23,316 bases of DNA from a virus: positions 1 to 23,316 of the IMG/VR virus record IMGVR_UViG_3300017989_003100; one strand, 5' to 3'. The first letter of the stretch is position 1; each line of letters starts with the position of its first letter. The translations under genes and the position numbers were made by a program. Shown one piece after another: positions 1 through 7,206 of this stretch. The notes beneath the pieces were generated by a model, which saw only the letters and a list, made by a program, of their open reading frames with translations, was not told the origin of the DNA and made no database searches.

Positions 1-1
1 C

Positions 2-622
2 TCCGCGGCTTATAAATATATGGAGGCTAGAGGATTTTCTGATGATCGTCTGCTTCTCTATGATGTTGGAGTAGCGACGAGCTTATCGAACCCTGATTAT
101 CATTTTGCTGAAGGTTGGGTCGTATTTCCTATTAGAGGACAAGATAGGCTATACGGATACCAACTACGTCAGCCGACATTCGATGATGTCGATCTTCGTT
201 ATTTAACCTTACCGGGAACAAAGTGTTCTTGGCACTTATTCGGTTATAGTCAAGCTGTCGATTCAAATTTCAGTTTTGTAATTTTAGTAGAAGGACCAAC
301 CGACGTTCTTCGTATAGGACCTCCTGCTGTGTGTATGTTTTCAAGTTCTTTATCCACGTTGCAGTTACAATTATTGTTCTCACGATGGAGTAACGGAACA
401 GTTTTGTATACTATCGACATGGACGATTCTAACTTTGAGTACAAGCAGCAGAAATTACGAGAAAAGTTGTCTGGTCAATTCGAGAACGTCATACCTTTGA
501 TGTTGGACCAAGGTCGAGATCCAGCGTCATATTCGCAGACAGAGATATGGGATAAGATTATATTTGCCCTTTCTTCTGTGAATATACCATTGGACATCAG
601 GGAGTTGCAATGTCAGATGTAG
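2..622 (+). CDS. DnaG-type primase, C-terminal part (5' end outside window)
   Basis: The frame is open to the window edge and reads AAYKYMEARGFSDD upstream of the first ATG (base 20). This matches the helical region before the TOPRIM fold of DnaG primases (pattern YL.eRG.s.e.i), so the gene very likely starts upstream and the ATG at 20 is internal. A TOPRIM signature follows: the glutamate motif LVEGPTDVL, then the acidic motif TIDMDD. DnaG-family primases make the RNA primers for lagging-strand synthesis. The zinc-binding domain would lie off the left edge. The stop overlaps the ATG of the polymerase gene (610), suggesting co-translation. A TOPRIM nuclease or topoisomerase fragment is less likely given this neighbour. 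Assignment rests on motif reading only. Confidence 0.75.
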   Translation, partial: SAAYKYMEARGFSDDRLLLYDVGVATSLSNPDYHFAEGWVVFPIRGQDRLYGYQLRQPTFDDVDLRYLTLPGTKCSWHLFGYSQAVDSNFSFVILVEGPTDVLRIGPPAVCMFSSSLSTLQLQLLFSRWSNGTVLYTIDMDDSNFEYKQQKLREKLSGQFENVIPLMLDQGRDPASYSQTEIWDKIIFALSSVNIPLDIRELQCQM

Positions 623-3225
623 CATTATTCGAGGCTGGGGATATTGCGAGAGAGATATTCAATTATTCAAATCAGTTAGACGATAGATTAGTAGAGTGGG
701 GTAGAAGGACTTTAGGGACAGTCGATGATGAGAATGATGTAATAATAGAGCATCTTTTAAACGCCATAACGCCGATTATTATTGACGGCGATCTACGAAC
801 ATTTCTTCCAGGACACCGGGCTCTCTCAGAACAGAGGGGGCCCGTTGCTTGTCCTATAATGGTCATCGGTAAGCAGCCAGGACGCCACGAGAATAATCAA
901 CAACGGTTATTCGTGGGGCCATCTGGTGTGTTTTTGACGAAGACAATTATCGATCTCGGCATTCCTATAGATGAAGTTTACTACACGAATGTATGCCGAT
1001 TTTGGCCTATAAATGGGTATAAAGACGCATATGCTAAGATGTGTTTGCCCATACTGGCGGCAGAAATTAATGCCGTAAGGCCGGACTTCATTTGGATTCT
1101 AGGCGCTCATGCTCTTAAGTTGATCTTAGGAAGTAAGTCCACATTATCGACTTATAGGAGTTCAACTATTGAGCGCGGGTCGTTTACGATTGTAGTTACT
1201 GGCCATCCAGCTGAAATTGAATATGTCCCAGAAAAGGTTGTAGATTTTCAAGCTGAAGCTGAGTATGTGGCTGGTGAGTATTTAGAGGGTTCTTGTGAAA
1301 GACACGAGTTCGAGTATACAGTCATTGATACTCCAGAACTGTTAGAACAAGCGAAACAAGAACTACTTCCCCATAATCAATACTTTATGGATCTTGAATG
1401 GTCGGGTCGGAGCTCAAAGTCTGGCGATCCAAGATCTGTTCAGATTAGCGCAAACGCTGAAAAGTCTTATGTGATCTGTTCCTTTAGTATCAATGAAAAC
1501 GGGGAAAAGGTTGAAAAGCTGTCGAGATCACAAATACATGACTTTCTTAGTGAAGTAGTTGGTAGGGACGAGGTTAGCATAATAGGCCATAACTTTAAGG
1601 CTGACCTCCATACGTTAGCTGACGGATATGGAATTGACTTGTCCCCACAATATCGTCGCGGCGCAGACACGATGTTAATGGATCATGTTCTGTTTCCAAC
1701 ACGATCACACGGATTAAAGCCATGTACGATTCGATATACGTCGTTGGGAAACTACGCTCATGAGTTGAACAAATGGATGTCAGATCATAGAAAGAGCGAG
1801 GCTGCCAGTGAATTACTAGGATTTGGAGATATTCCAGATCTCGTTTTTCTTCCATACGCGGCGACCGACCCAATTGCAACTTGTCTTGTCTACGAGCATT
1901 TAAAGCCATTGCTGGATGAGAACAGTCTGTTATCTGAAGTGTATAACAGAATAGAATTTCCAGCATCTTACGGCTTGTATCAGATGGAACGAAATGGTGT
2001 TATGTTCTCTATACAGAGGGCATTACACTATGTTCAGATGTTCCAATCTAAGCGCGATGAGATTCTAGATGAGCTTCAAAGCTTTGTAAGGCAAAAGCTA
2101 GATGAAGCGACAGCGCTTATGCACCCCAGCGCGGCTGAGAGTTTTAGGGGTATTTTTAAGGGTGGAGAGTTTAACCCGAATAGCGTTCCTCAAGTTCGGG
2201 CTGTTCTATTCGATTCGAAGATGTTGAATCTAACTCCAATTCAGACCTCAGGGAAGAATTCTCAGCCTTGGGAACAAGTTTACGGAACAGATGACGACGA
2301 AGTTGATAGCGAATATGATAGTGCTGGAACGGGAGAGACTACACTTCGGTTGCTCAGAGAGCAACACCCCATTGTAGGGAAACTTCTAGACTTTAGAATT
2401 CTGTCAAAGGTCTTAACAACGATTCTGAAGCAGACAGAAGACGGGAAGTACCAGAAGGGCAGTTTATTCTGTCATCTTGACCCAGATGAGCGTATTCGTT
2501 CGACACTACTTCAACTTGCCGAAACTGGTCGTTATACATCATCTCGACCAAATATGCAGAATAATCCGAAACGGCGGGAATCTGACTACGAACGAATCAT
2601 GGGTGAAAAGGTGGTTCTTCGTAGCGTGTTTACTGCTAGGCCGGGCTACAAGCTCGTTGAAATGGATTACAAGCAGGCTGAGTTGAATGTTCTTGCGTGG
2701 TTGTCCGGAGATCGAAAGTTTGAAACGGACGTTAATGACCACGATCTTCATAGTAAACGAGCGATAGAGATGTTTGGGTTGACATGCTCTGAAGCTGAAG
2801 TGAAGCATAATCATAAATCCCTACGGATTTGCAGTAAAACTGTGAACTTCGGCATCCCGTACGGACGAGGCGCAAGAGCAATCGTAACCGAGATCAAAAA
2901 AGAAGGCGGTCCCCCTTGTAGTGTTCAAGATGCTCGGGGCTGGATTCAGAACTTTTATGACACCTATCCGGGTGTTGCCCAGTTCATTTTTCAGTGCCGA
3001 GACTATGTTACTGACCCAGGCTATATCATAACGCCTTGGGGTAGGTATCGGCAATTTGAGCATTATGGGAATGAAGAGTTAATTATCAAGATGCAGCGTG
3101 AGGCTGCAAACTACCCTATTCAAGGGTGTGTTGCAGACGCCTTAAGCGTCGCGATAAATAACTTCATTGATTTCAAAGAAACGATGGAAGACCAGACTTT
3201 GTTCCAGTTTTTACAAATGAATTAG
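610..3225 (+). CDS. Family A DNA polymerase with N-terminal UDG-like domain; frame ends before motif C
   Basis: Replicative polymerase with three domains. Residues about 60-215 resemble a family 4/5 uracil-DNA glycosylase (GKQPGRHE, RLFVGPSG, VTGHP), an arrangement known from SPO1-like phage polymerases. Residues about 258-430 are a DEDDy 3'-5' exonuclease: MDLEW near 260, IGHNFKAD near 325, YAATD near 416. Residues about 440-870 are the polymerase domain: motif A DYKQAELNVLA near 686 and motif B R-x3-K-x3-FG-x2-YG near 739. After NYPIQG the frame runs only about 45 residues and stops at 3225. The expected motif C (HDE-type) is absent, and C-terminal-looking sequence continues in the -1 frame (separate entry). 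The start is the ATG at 610, overlapping the primase end. As read, the polymerase active site lacks its second catalytic acidic residue. Confidence 0.88.
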   Translation: MSDVALFEAGDIAREIFNYSNQLDDRLVEWGRRTLGTVDDENDVIIEHLLNAITPIIIDGDLRTFLPGHRALSEQRGPVACPIMVIGKQPGRHENNQQRLFVGPSGVFLTKTIIDLGIPIDEVYYTNVCRFWPINGYKDAYAKMCLPILAAEINAVRPDFIWILGAHALKLILGSKSTLSTYRSSTIERGSFTIVVTGHPAEIEYVPEKVVDFQAEAEYVAGEYLEGSCERHEFEYTVIDTPELLEQAKQELLPHNQYFMDLEWSGRSSKSGDPRSVQISANAEKSYVICSFSINENGEKVEKLSRSQIHDFLSEVVGRDEVSIIGHNFKADLHTLADGYGIDLSPQYRRGADTMLMDHVLFPTRSHGLKPCTIRYTSLGNYAHELNKWMSDHRKSEAASELLGFGDIPDLVFLPYAATDPIATCLVYEHLKPLLDENSLLSEVYNRIEFPASYGLYQMERNGVMFSIQRALHYVQMFQSKRDEILDELQSFVRQKLDEATALMHPSAAESFRGIFKGGEFNPNSVPQVRAVLFDSKMLNLTPIQTSGKNSQPWEQVYGTDDDEVDSEYDSAGTGETTLRLLREQHPIVGKLLDFRILSKVLTTILKQTEDGKYQKGSLFCHLDPDERIRSTLLQLAETGRYTSSRPNMQNNPKRRESDYERIMGEKVVLRSVFTARPGYKLVEMDYKQAELNVLAWLSGDRKFETDVNDHDLHSKRAIEMFGLTCSEAEVKHNHKSLRICSKTVNFGIPYGRGARAIVTEIKKEGGPPCSVQDARGWIQNFYDTYPGVAQFIFQCRDYVTDPGYIITPWGRYRQFEHYGNEELIIKMQREAANYPIQGCVADALSVAINNFIDFKETMEDQTLFQFLQMN

Positions 3226-3326
3226 GACCAATTCTTATGTCTGACAAAGTTGTCATTCCCGGTATTAATAAGTCTTTAGGTGTTGATGTAGAGATATTCA
3301 CTCATTGGGGTATTGATGAGGACTAG
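3171..3326 (+). pseudogene. Out-of-frame C-terminal remnant of the DNA polymerase
   Basis: In the -1 frame relative to the polymerase, bases 3192-3326 encode PDFVPVFTNELGP, then VVIPGINKSLGVDVEIFTHWG and a TAG at 3324-3326. Ending on a Val-Glu-x-(x)-x-W-G type strand is typical of family A polymerase C-termini. In the upstream frame the residues FKETMED correspond to the helix that normally follows motif C. Joining the two at GAC|CCA (3190-3194) would restore a continuous end. Even then about 30 residues holding motif C are missing between FIDF and KETMED. The next gene starts inside this remnant (ATG 3316), as expected if ribosomes once read through to 3326. Possible causes are real gene decay, a polymerase in an unusual state, or an assembly error. 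Confidence 0.6.
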
Positions 3327-3918
3327 CGGGCAAAAAATCCGCAGAATAAATATTTTTGGCGGGCCGTCGTGTGGTAAATCCACGGCGGCCGCCTTTCTAT
3401 ATTCAGAGCTAAAGAAAACGGGTAGAGATATAGAGCTTGTTCGAGAGCATGCTAAGCTATGGGCGTATAATCAGAAGCCAATTACACAATTTGATCAGGT
3501 TTATCTCTTCGCGAAAGAGATGCTTGATGAGAGTGTATTTCTTCAGAATGAAGGGGAAAGCCGGCTTGTTGTTACTGATTGTCCTCTTATCCTTACGATA
3601 TGCTACGCAAGGAAATACGGCTTGAAATCATGGTTATCGCTTCAACAAATAGCGAATGACTTTGAGGAATCATATCCATCTATTAATGTTGTCCTTCTTC
3701 GTAATCAAAAGGATGGGTATGATAATGCCGGCAGATACGAGACTGAAAAAGAGGCAATCGAACTTGACTCTTTAATAATTAACCATCTGAAAGAACATGC
3801 CGGTAACATACAACTAATAGAAATTCCAACCGGCAATTTGGATAGACTTCATTCGCTTATATCTTTTGTTTTAGGAGACGACGCTAATGTCTTTTACGGG
3901 AACACAAACAACGACTAA
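3316..3918 (+). CDS. P-loop NTPase, kinase-like (NadR/AAA_28 type)
   Basis: Walker A motif GGPSCGKST lies near residues 15-23, directly after the first beta strand (INIF). A Walker B-like strand ends in LVVTDCP, and an arginine-bearing GRYETEKEA segment follows near residue 135, resembling a nucleotide-kinase lid. Length (about 200 residues) and layout fit the AAA_28/NadR-type P-loop kinases often found in phage nucleotide-metabolism blocks. The substrate cannot be read; a nucleoside or nucleotide is likely given the neighbours. The start could be TTG 3313 or ATG 3316; ATG is preferred. It overlaps the polymerase remnant by 11 bases and the next gene by 32. A general ATPase role is possible. 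Confidence 0.7.
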   Translation: MRTSGQKIRRINIFGGPSCGKSTAAAFLYSELKKTGRDIELVREHAKLWAYNQKPITQFDQVYLFAKEMLDESVFLQNEGESRLVVTDCPLILTICYARKYGLKSWLSLQQIANDFEESYPSINVVLLRNQKDGYDNAGRYETEKEAIELDSLIINHLKEHAGNIQLIEIPTGNLDRLHSLISFVLGDDANVFYGNTNND

Positions 3919-4135
3919 CGAGAGATGGGGGTATACCAATACTACTAGTAATGCTACTACAACGTCTTATTATAATACCGAGCCTACCACATTTATAATA
4001 AAGATGCCGAAATTCGTTAAGAATTTTGAGGAAGAGCTTTTAAAAGAAAGAGAAATGCGGCGTAGAAAGGATATGTTTAATATTGCGCGTTCTTTCTTTT
4101 TAATTCACGATTTTATTCCGCAGCTTGGAGTGTAA
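3887..4135 (+). CDS. Small protein of unknown function, paralogue of the next gene
   Basis: 82 residues. The N-terminal third is rich in Thr, Asn and Ser, and the middle is charged and probably helical (EEELLKEREMRRRKD). The C-terminus reads MFNIARSFFLIHDFIPQLGV. The same C-terminal pattern, MFNIA-x-SFF-x3-DF-x-PQ-x2-V, ends the next gene, so the two are probably duplicates that diverged at the N-terminus. It starts at an ATG inside the end of the P-loop gene, with AGGAG about 10 bases upstream. No known family is recognised. Confidence 0.55.
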   Translation: MSFTGTQTTTNERWGYTNTTSNATTTSYYNTEPTTFIIKMPKFVKNFEEELLKEREMRRRKDMFNIARSFFLIHDFIPQLGV

Positions 4136-4137
4136 TA

Positions 4138-4281
4138 ATGATAGAACATGAGAAGGAAACACTTCGTAAAATAGAGGAAGTAATTTTAAGAATAAAAGAA
4201 AGTCTAGATAATAGATGTATGTTCAATATTGCCTTTTCGTTTTTCCAAAGTTATGATTTCGCTCCTCAAATAGAGGTATAA
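4138..4281 (+). CDS. 47-residue protein of unknown function, paralogue of the preceding gene
   Basis: A short frame of 47 codons begins two bases after the previous stop (TAA 4133-4135). It encodes an amphipathic, charged N-terminal helix (LRKIEEVILRIKESLD), then MFNIAFSFFQSYDFAPQIEV. This tail aligns position by position with the tail of the preceding gene, which is the main evidence that so short a frame is real. An SD-like GGAG lies at the end of the upstream gene (CTTGGAGTG). Function unknown. Confidence 0.6.
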   Translation: MIEHEKETLRKIEEVILRIKESLDNRCMFNIAFSFFQSYDFAPQIEV

Positions 4282-4286
4282 TAACC

Positions 4287-4928
4287 GTGGAATCATGTAA
4301 CATAGACTTTTTTACGTCAGATACTCATTTCGATCATTCGAACATCATTATCTATTGTGCCCGACCGTGGGTAAGCGAAGACGACGTTGACTTCGTTGAT
4401 GGGAAGACTCAGTTTAAAAGCGTCGAAATTCGACAACACCGCACGGAGATGATGAACGAAAAGCTCATCGAAAATTGGAACTCTGTCATAAAACCTGATG
4501 ACGGTGTTCTATTTCTTGGGGACTTGTTTGGTCCTATACGTATACACGCTGATAGATACTCGGAGATTATTAATAGACTAAACGGAAAGATCTATTGGAT
4601 ATTGGGAAATCACGACTACCCAAGAACATATACCCTTGATCGCAAAGCTGTCCGTAAAATCAGGTCTATTTCAGATCTTCAGACATTTAAGATTAACGGC
4701 AGGATTATGGTCGGGTGTCATTATGCTATGAGAGTGTGGGACCGTTCGCATTATGGATCGTATCATGTATATGGGCATAGTCATGGTCAATTAAAGGATG
4801 ACCCGCATTCTCTCTCTGTTGATGTAAGTCTGGATGCTAATAGTTATTTTCCCGTTCATTTTGATGATCTTATACATACAATAGGAGAGAAACGAAAATC
4901 TTTAGCGGGGTTAGAAGATGACAGATGA
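4287..4928 (+). CDS. Calcineurin-like metallophosphoesterase
   Basis: All metal-binding blocks of the calcineurin-type phosphoesterase fold are present in order: DTHFDHSN (residues about 11-18), GDLFGP near 78, GNHDYPR near 107, GCHYAM near 145 and GHSHGQ near 163. Such enzymes hydrolyse phosphomono- or diesters with two metal ions. The size (213 residues) matches small phage and bacterial phosphoesterases with no clear substrate. The start is GTG 4287 with GAGG about 10 bases upstream. The gene overlaps the next by 11 bases. A role in removing phosphate from nucleotides or nucleic-acid ends is plausible but not shown by the sequence. Confidence 0.88.
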   Translation: MESCNIDFFTSDTHFDHSNIIIYCARPWVSEDDVDFVDGKTQFKSVEIRQHRTEMMNEKLIENWNSVIKPDDGVLFLGDLFGPIRIHADRYSEIINRLNGKIYWILGNHDYPRTYTLDRKAVRKIRSISDLQTFKINGRIMVGCHYAMRVWDRSHYGSYHVYGHSHGQLKDDPHSLSVDVSLDANSYFPVHFDDLIHTIGEKRKSLAGLEDDR

Positions 4929-5322
4929 TCTAAGAAATTACTATATTAATCTGCGAACTATAATTTCTAATGATACATTTAGGCGTATTCAAGAAAGAGA
5001 GGACCGTAATATTATTGCAGAAATGGATAGATTTCTTGCTCAACAAATAGAGGAAAGGATTCTTCCTCGACAAACTTCTACTACTACTAATATTGCCTCA
5101 CCAATAGCATTTGAGTGGGCTTTTGAGGAGATGCGACGTGCGTCAAACGCGGTAAATGATTATATAAGGGCGTATGCAAATCGTCAGTTTAATTGGGATG
5201 ACTTCTTACCTAAAGAAAGCGTCGCGTGTCATTTGTCTCAGTCGGACAAATTAAAATATGTTATAAGTGACGTGGCCGTTTTTACTTCTGACAGATATTG
5301 TTCGCCTCAGATACTTATTTGA
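4918..5322 (+). CDS. Protein of unknown function
   Basis: 134 residues, mostly helical and charged in the first 100 (NYYINLRTIISNDTFRRIQE, then IAEMDRFLAQQIEERI), with a short Thr/Ser linker near residue 58. No catalytic motif, signal peptide or membrane segment is evident. The ATG lies inside the end of the phosphoesterase gene, suggesting coupled translation. Its stop lies three bases before the first copy of the 16-bp palindrome, so this gene probably closes a transcription block. No family is recognised. Confidence 0.6.
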   Translation: MTDDLRNYYINLRTIISNDTFRRIQEREDRNIIAEMDRFLAQQIEERILPRQTSTTTNIASPIAFEWAFEEMRRASNAVNDYIRAYANRQFNWDDFLPKESVACHLSQSDKLKYVISDVAVFTSDRYCSPQILI

Positions 5323-5325
5323 AAA

Positions 5326-5341
5326 GTTGAGCGCGCTCAAC
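5326..5341 (+). repeat. Palindrome copy 1, GTTGAGCGCGCTCAAC
   Basis: A perfect 16-bp inverted repeat, three bases after a stop codon and about 40 bases before the next start. Identical copies occur at 13116 and 22060, also directly at gene ends. It could be a dyad operator for a phage regulator, or an RNA hairpin for termination or processing. No T-tract follows this copy, so on its own it is not a standard intrinsic terminator. Confidence 0.9.
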
Positions 5342-5350
5342 ATTTGTTAC

Positions 5351-5378
5351 TTGATTTCACCTGAAAAAGGGGTATAAT
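5351..5378 (+). promoter_or_regulatory. Possible sigma-70-type promoter
   Basis: TTGATT (5351-5356) and TATAAT (5373-5378) are separated by 16 bases, close to the sigma-70 consensus. The -10 box lies only one base before the ATG of the next gene, and AAGGGG (5367-5372) is its SD. Transcription from here would therefore start inside that gene and could serve only downstream genes. TATAATA may simply be the AT-rich spacer between SD and ATG that recurs in this genome. Confidence 0.3.
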
Positions 5379-5379
5379 A

Positions 5380-5697
5380 ATGAGTGGAGCAGGTGCGGGC
5401 TACGACGATGAGCTTGCAACGGAGAAGGAGGCAAAAGATTCATCCACTGAACATCCTGATGGTTTTGGTCCAGGATTATTGCTCGGTGCTTTGGCTGGCA
5501 TACTCTTAGGCATTTTTATTGGTAATATGATGACTATGAGCAGTGTTAAGACCGGGGCCGTTGAACTTAACATAGGCAGATATCATCCGAAAGGAGGTCA
5601 ATTTCAGCTACTAAACCCAGAGAAAAAGCAGTGGCATAATTTGTCAGGAGCCGGAAGTGTTGCTACAATATCTTCCGAAGAAGAGGATTATGAGTAG
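5380..5697 (+). CDS. Small single-pass membrane protein
   Basis: 105 residues. An acidic, polar N-terminus of about 30 residues is followed by a glycine-rich hydrophobic segment (residues about 33-52: GLLLGALAGILLGIFIGN) that can span the membrane once. A soluble C-terminal region of about 50 residues ends in an acidic tail (SSEEEDYE). The Gly-x3-Gly spacing in the segment is typical of helix packing. There is no signal-peptidase site. The start is ATG 5380 with AAGGGG upstream. It sits between a palindrome-marked block end and the SSB-like gene. Function unknown; a holin-like role is possible but not supported by any lysis neighbour. Confidence 0.6.
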   Translation: MSGAGAGYDDELATEKEAKDSSTEHPDGFGPGLLLGALAGILLGIFIGNMMTMSSVKTGAVELNIGRYHPKGGQFQLLNPEKKQWHNLSGAGSVATISSEEEDYE

Positions 5698-5788
5698 TAC
5701 TTATTCGAATCGATTCGATATGACGTACTCAGGATACTTCAGAAAACAGGTCAATTCAGAACACAGTATTATGATTGGAGAAATATAA
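5690..5788 (+). CDS. Possible 32-residue peptide
   Basis: ATG 5690 overlaps the end of the membrane-protein gene and opens a 32-codon frame starting MSSTYSNRFDMTYSGYFRKQ and ending TAA 5786-5788, four bases before the next ATG. GAGG lies close upstream (spacing about 3). The tight fit between the two neighbours suggests a real coupled small gene, but no homology can be judged at this length. Confidence 0.4.
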   Translation: MSSTYSNRFDMTYSGYFRKQVNSEHSIMIGEI

Positions 5789-5792
5789 AATT

Positions 5793-7151
5793 ATGTCGTA
5801 TATGCGTCAAAGACAGCAGAACTTAGGTCGTGAATTAGGTAATAATGAATTAGTGTTGAAGCCGGAACTCGGGCTTAGCTTGTATTTTCCAAAATACGAT
5901 TCCGCTAAGCCCCTTGTTATTCGTCCTATTCCGGAAGTTAGAGATAATGAAAATGGCGCAAAAGAAATTGTGCCTTGGGTAGTTAATGATGGAGGATCTT
6001 GGGATTTATCGGGTTGGGTGTATCCAGCCGTTATAGCTAGAGGTTGGGGTAAGTCTAAAAAGTATACACTGAACGCGATTAATTCTGATTACGAAAACAG
6101 GGGTTCGGCTGTTATGGCGCTGAACGCCTTCTTCCGTCGTAACTACAAACACCCAGTTATTTCAAAATATTTTGAATATAGAGTCGGTTTCTTCTCATTT
6201 GCTAAGACGTATACTTTAATCCAATGTCTGATTAAAGCCTCCAATGGTGCCACATTCCAAAATCCTGTATACGGTGTGGCCGCCATAACGTCTACCGCTG
6301 AAAAAGATTTTGTAGAGAAGTTCACCGCTCGTAAAACGGACGATCCAAGGGTTAATGACCCGACAGAGGTTTTTGTCCACCCGAGTCCGGTTGAGCCGTC
6401 TCTCGGCTCAGTTTTGTCGTTTAGGGCAAACACAGATTTGAAGTTCTATCAGATGGAGATTAGTGGTCCGGCTCCAATAGAGCCGGAACACGCCATGCAG
6501 ATGTATATGCCATGGGATCAAATGATCTTCCAGCATGATTACGATGGTCAACTAGAAATCATCGGAGAACTTCTGTTAGACATTGATTTCGATACCCGAA
6601 ATCAAATTCTTGATTCTGTGTTTTCAGCGGATAAAGATAAGTTTAATACCGCTGTGTTTAATGATCGAAATGCCAGGGTTCCAGGAACAGAACCTACAAT
6701 GGCATACGGTCAGAATAATCAATATGTTACCCCGCCATCGGCGAATCAGGGTTACGGGTGGAATACCGGCAATCAGAGGCCGCAGCAACAACAACAGTGG
6801 CAACAACCTCAACAGTGGCAGCAGCCTCAGCCGCCGCAAGCACCACAGCAACAGCAGCCTCAATCAGTTCAAGAAGAGATTGACCGATCCTTCTTACACG
6901 ATCCGGCCGCTGCAACCCCAAATCAGCCGCCGCAAAATACAGGTAATTTTGCGCCGGCGCTTGGTGACCCTATGGCGGCACCTCAACCACAGCCGCCTCA
7001 GCAACAACCACAACAGACACCGCAACAACCACAACAACCACAACAGCCGCAGCAAGCTCAACAGCAGCAGACTGAATTGACTGCGGAGCAGCTAGAAGCG
7101 AGGTTGAATGAAATCCGCAATAGGTTTGCGGGTGGCGGTAATGGTCAGTAA
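5793..7151 (+). CDS. Probable single-stranded-DNA-binding protein with Q/P-rich tail
   Basis: About 452 residues. The first 310 form a globular domain rich in aromatic and basic residues (GWVYPAVIARGWGKSKKY, FFRRNYKHPVISKYFEY). Roughly 100 residues of low-complexity Gln/Pro with Trp and Ala follow. The tail ends in a short helix (LTAEQLEARLNEIRNRF) and GGGNGQ. A nucleic-acid-binding core plus a Q/P/G-rich flexible linker is the layout of bacterial SSBs, and the recombinase gene comes next, so a gp32/SSB-like role is inferred. No OB-fold signature is certain by eye. ATG 5793 is chosen (GGAG 12 bases upstream); TTG 5775 in the same frame has no good SD. CAA/CAG/CCA repeats at about 6780-7080 make the tail prone to length change. 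Confidence 0.55.
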   Translation: MSYMRQRQQNLGRELGNNELVLKPELGLSLYFPKYDSAKPLVIRPIPEVRDNENGAKEIVPWVVNDGGSWDLSGWVYPAVIARGWGKSKKYTLNAINSDYENRGSAVMALNAFFRRNYKHPVISKYFEYRVGFFSFAKTYTLIQCLIKASNGATFQNPVYGVAAITSTAEKDFVEKFTARKTDDPRVNDPTEVFVHPSPVEPSLGSVLSFRANTDLKFYQMEISGPAPIEPEHAMQMYMPWDQMIFQHDYDGQLEIIGELLLDIDFDTRNQILDSVFSADKDKFNTAVFNDRNARVPGTEPTMAYGQNNQYVTPPSANQGYGWNTGNQRPQQQQQWQQPQQWQQPQPPQAPQQQQPQSVQEEIDRSFLHDPAAATPNQPPQNTGNFAPALGDPMAAPQPQPPQQQPQQTPQQPQQPQQPQQAQQQQTELTAEQLEARLNEIRNRFAGGGNGQ

Positions 7152-7169
7152 TTCGTAAATTCCTTAACA

Positions 7170-7204
7170 GGCCGGGAGGAGCTTCTCCTCTCGGCCTTTC
7201 TTTT
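7170..7204 (+). terminator. Intrinsic terminator after the SSB-like gene
   Basis: A 12-bp stem, GGCCGGGAGGAG (7170-7181) with CTCCTCTCGGCC (7185-7196), contains one G-U pair and a three-base loop. TTTCTTTT follows at 7197-7204. It ends two bases before the ATG of the recombinase gene, so that gene has no SD of its own between terminator and start. Confidence 0.9.
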
Positions 7205-7206
7205 AT

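Noticed and set aside
1595-1966. Antisense reading frames, for example opposite the polymerase, portal and E1-like genes
   Set aside because: None has SD support or recognisable domains, and all lie opposite well-supported genes.
3168-3240. Programmed -1 frameshift at the end of the polymerase
   Set aside because: No X-XXY-YYZ slippery heptamer or downstream structure was seen, and a shift would not restore the missing motif C.
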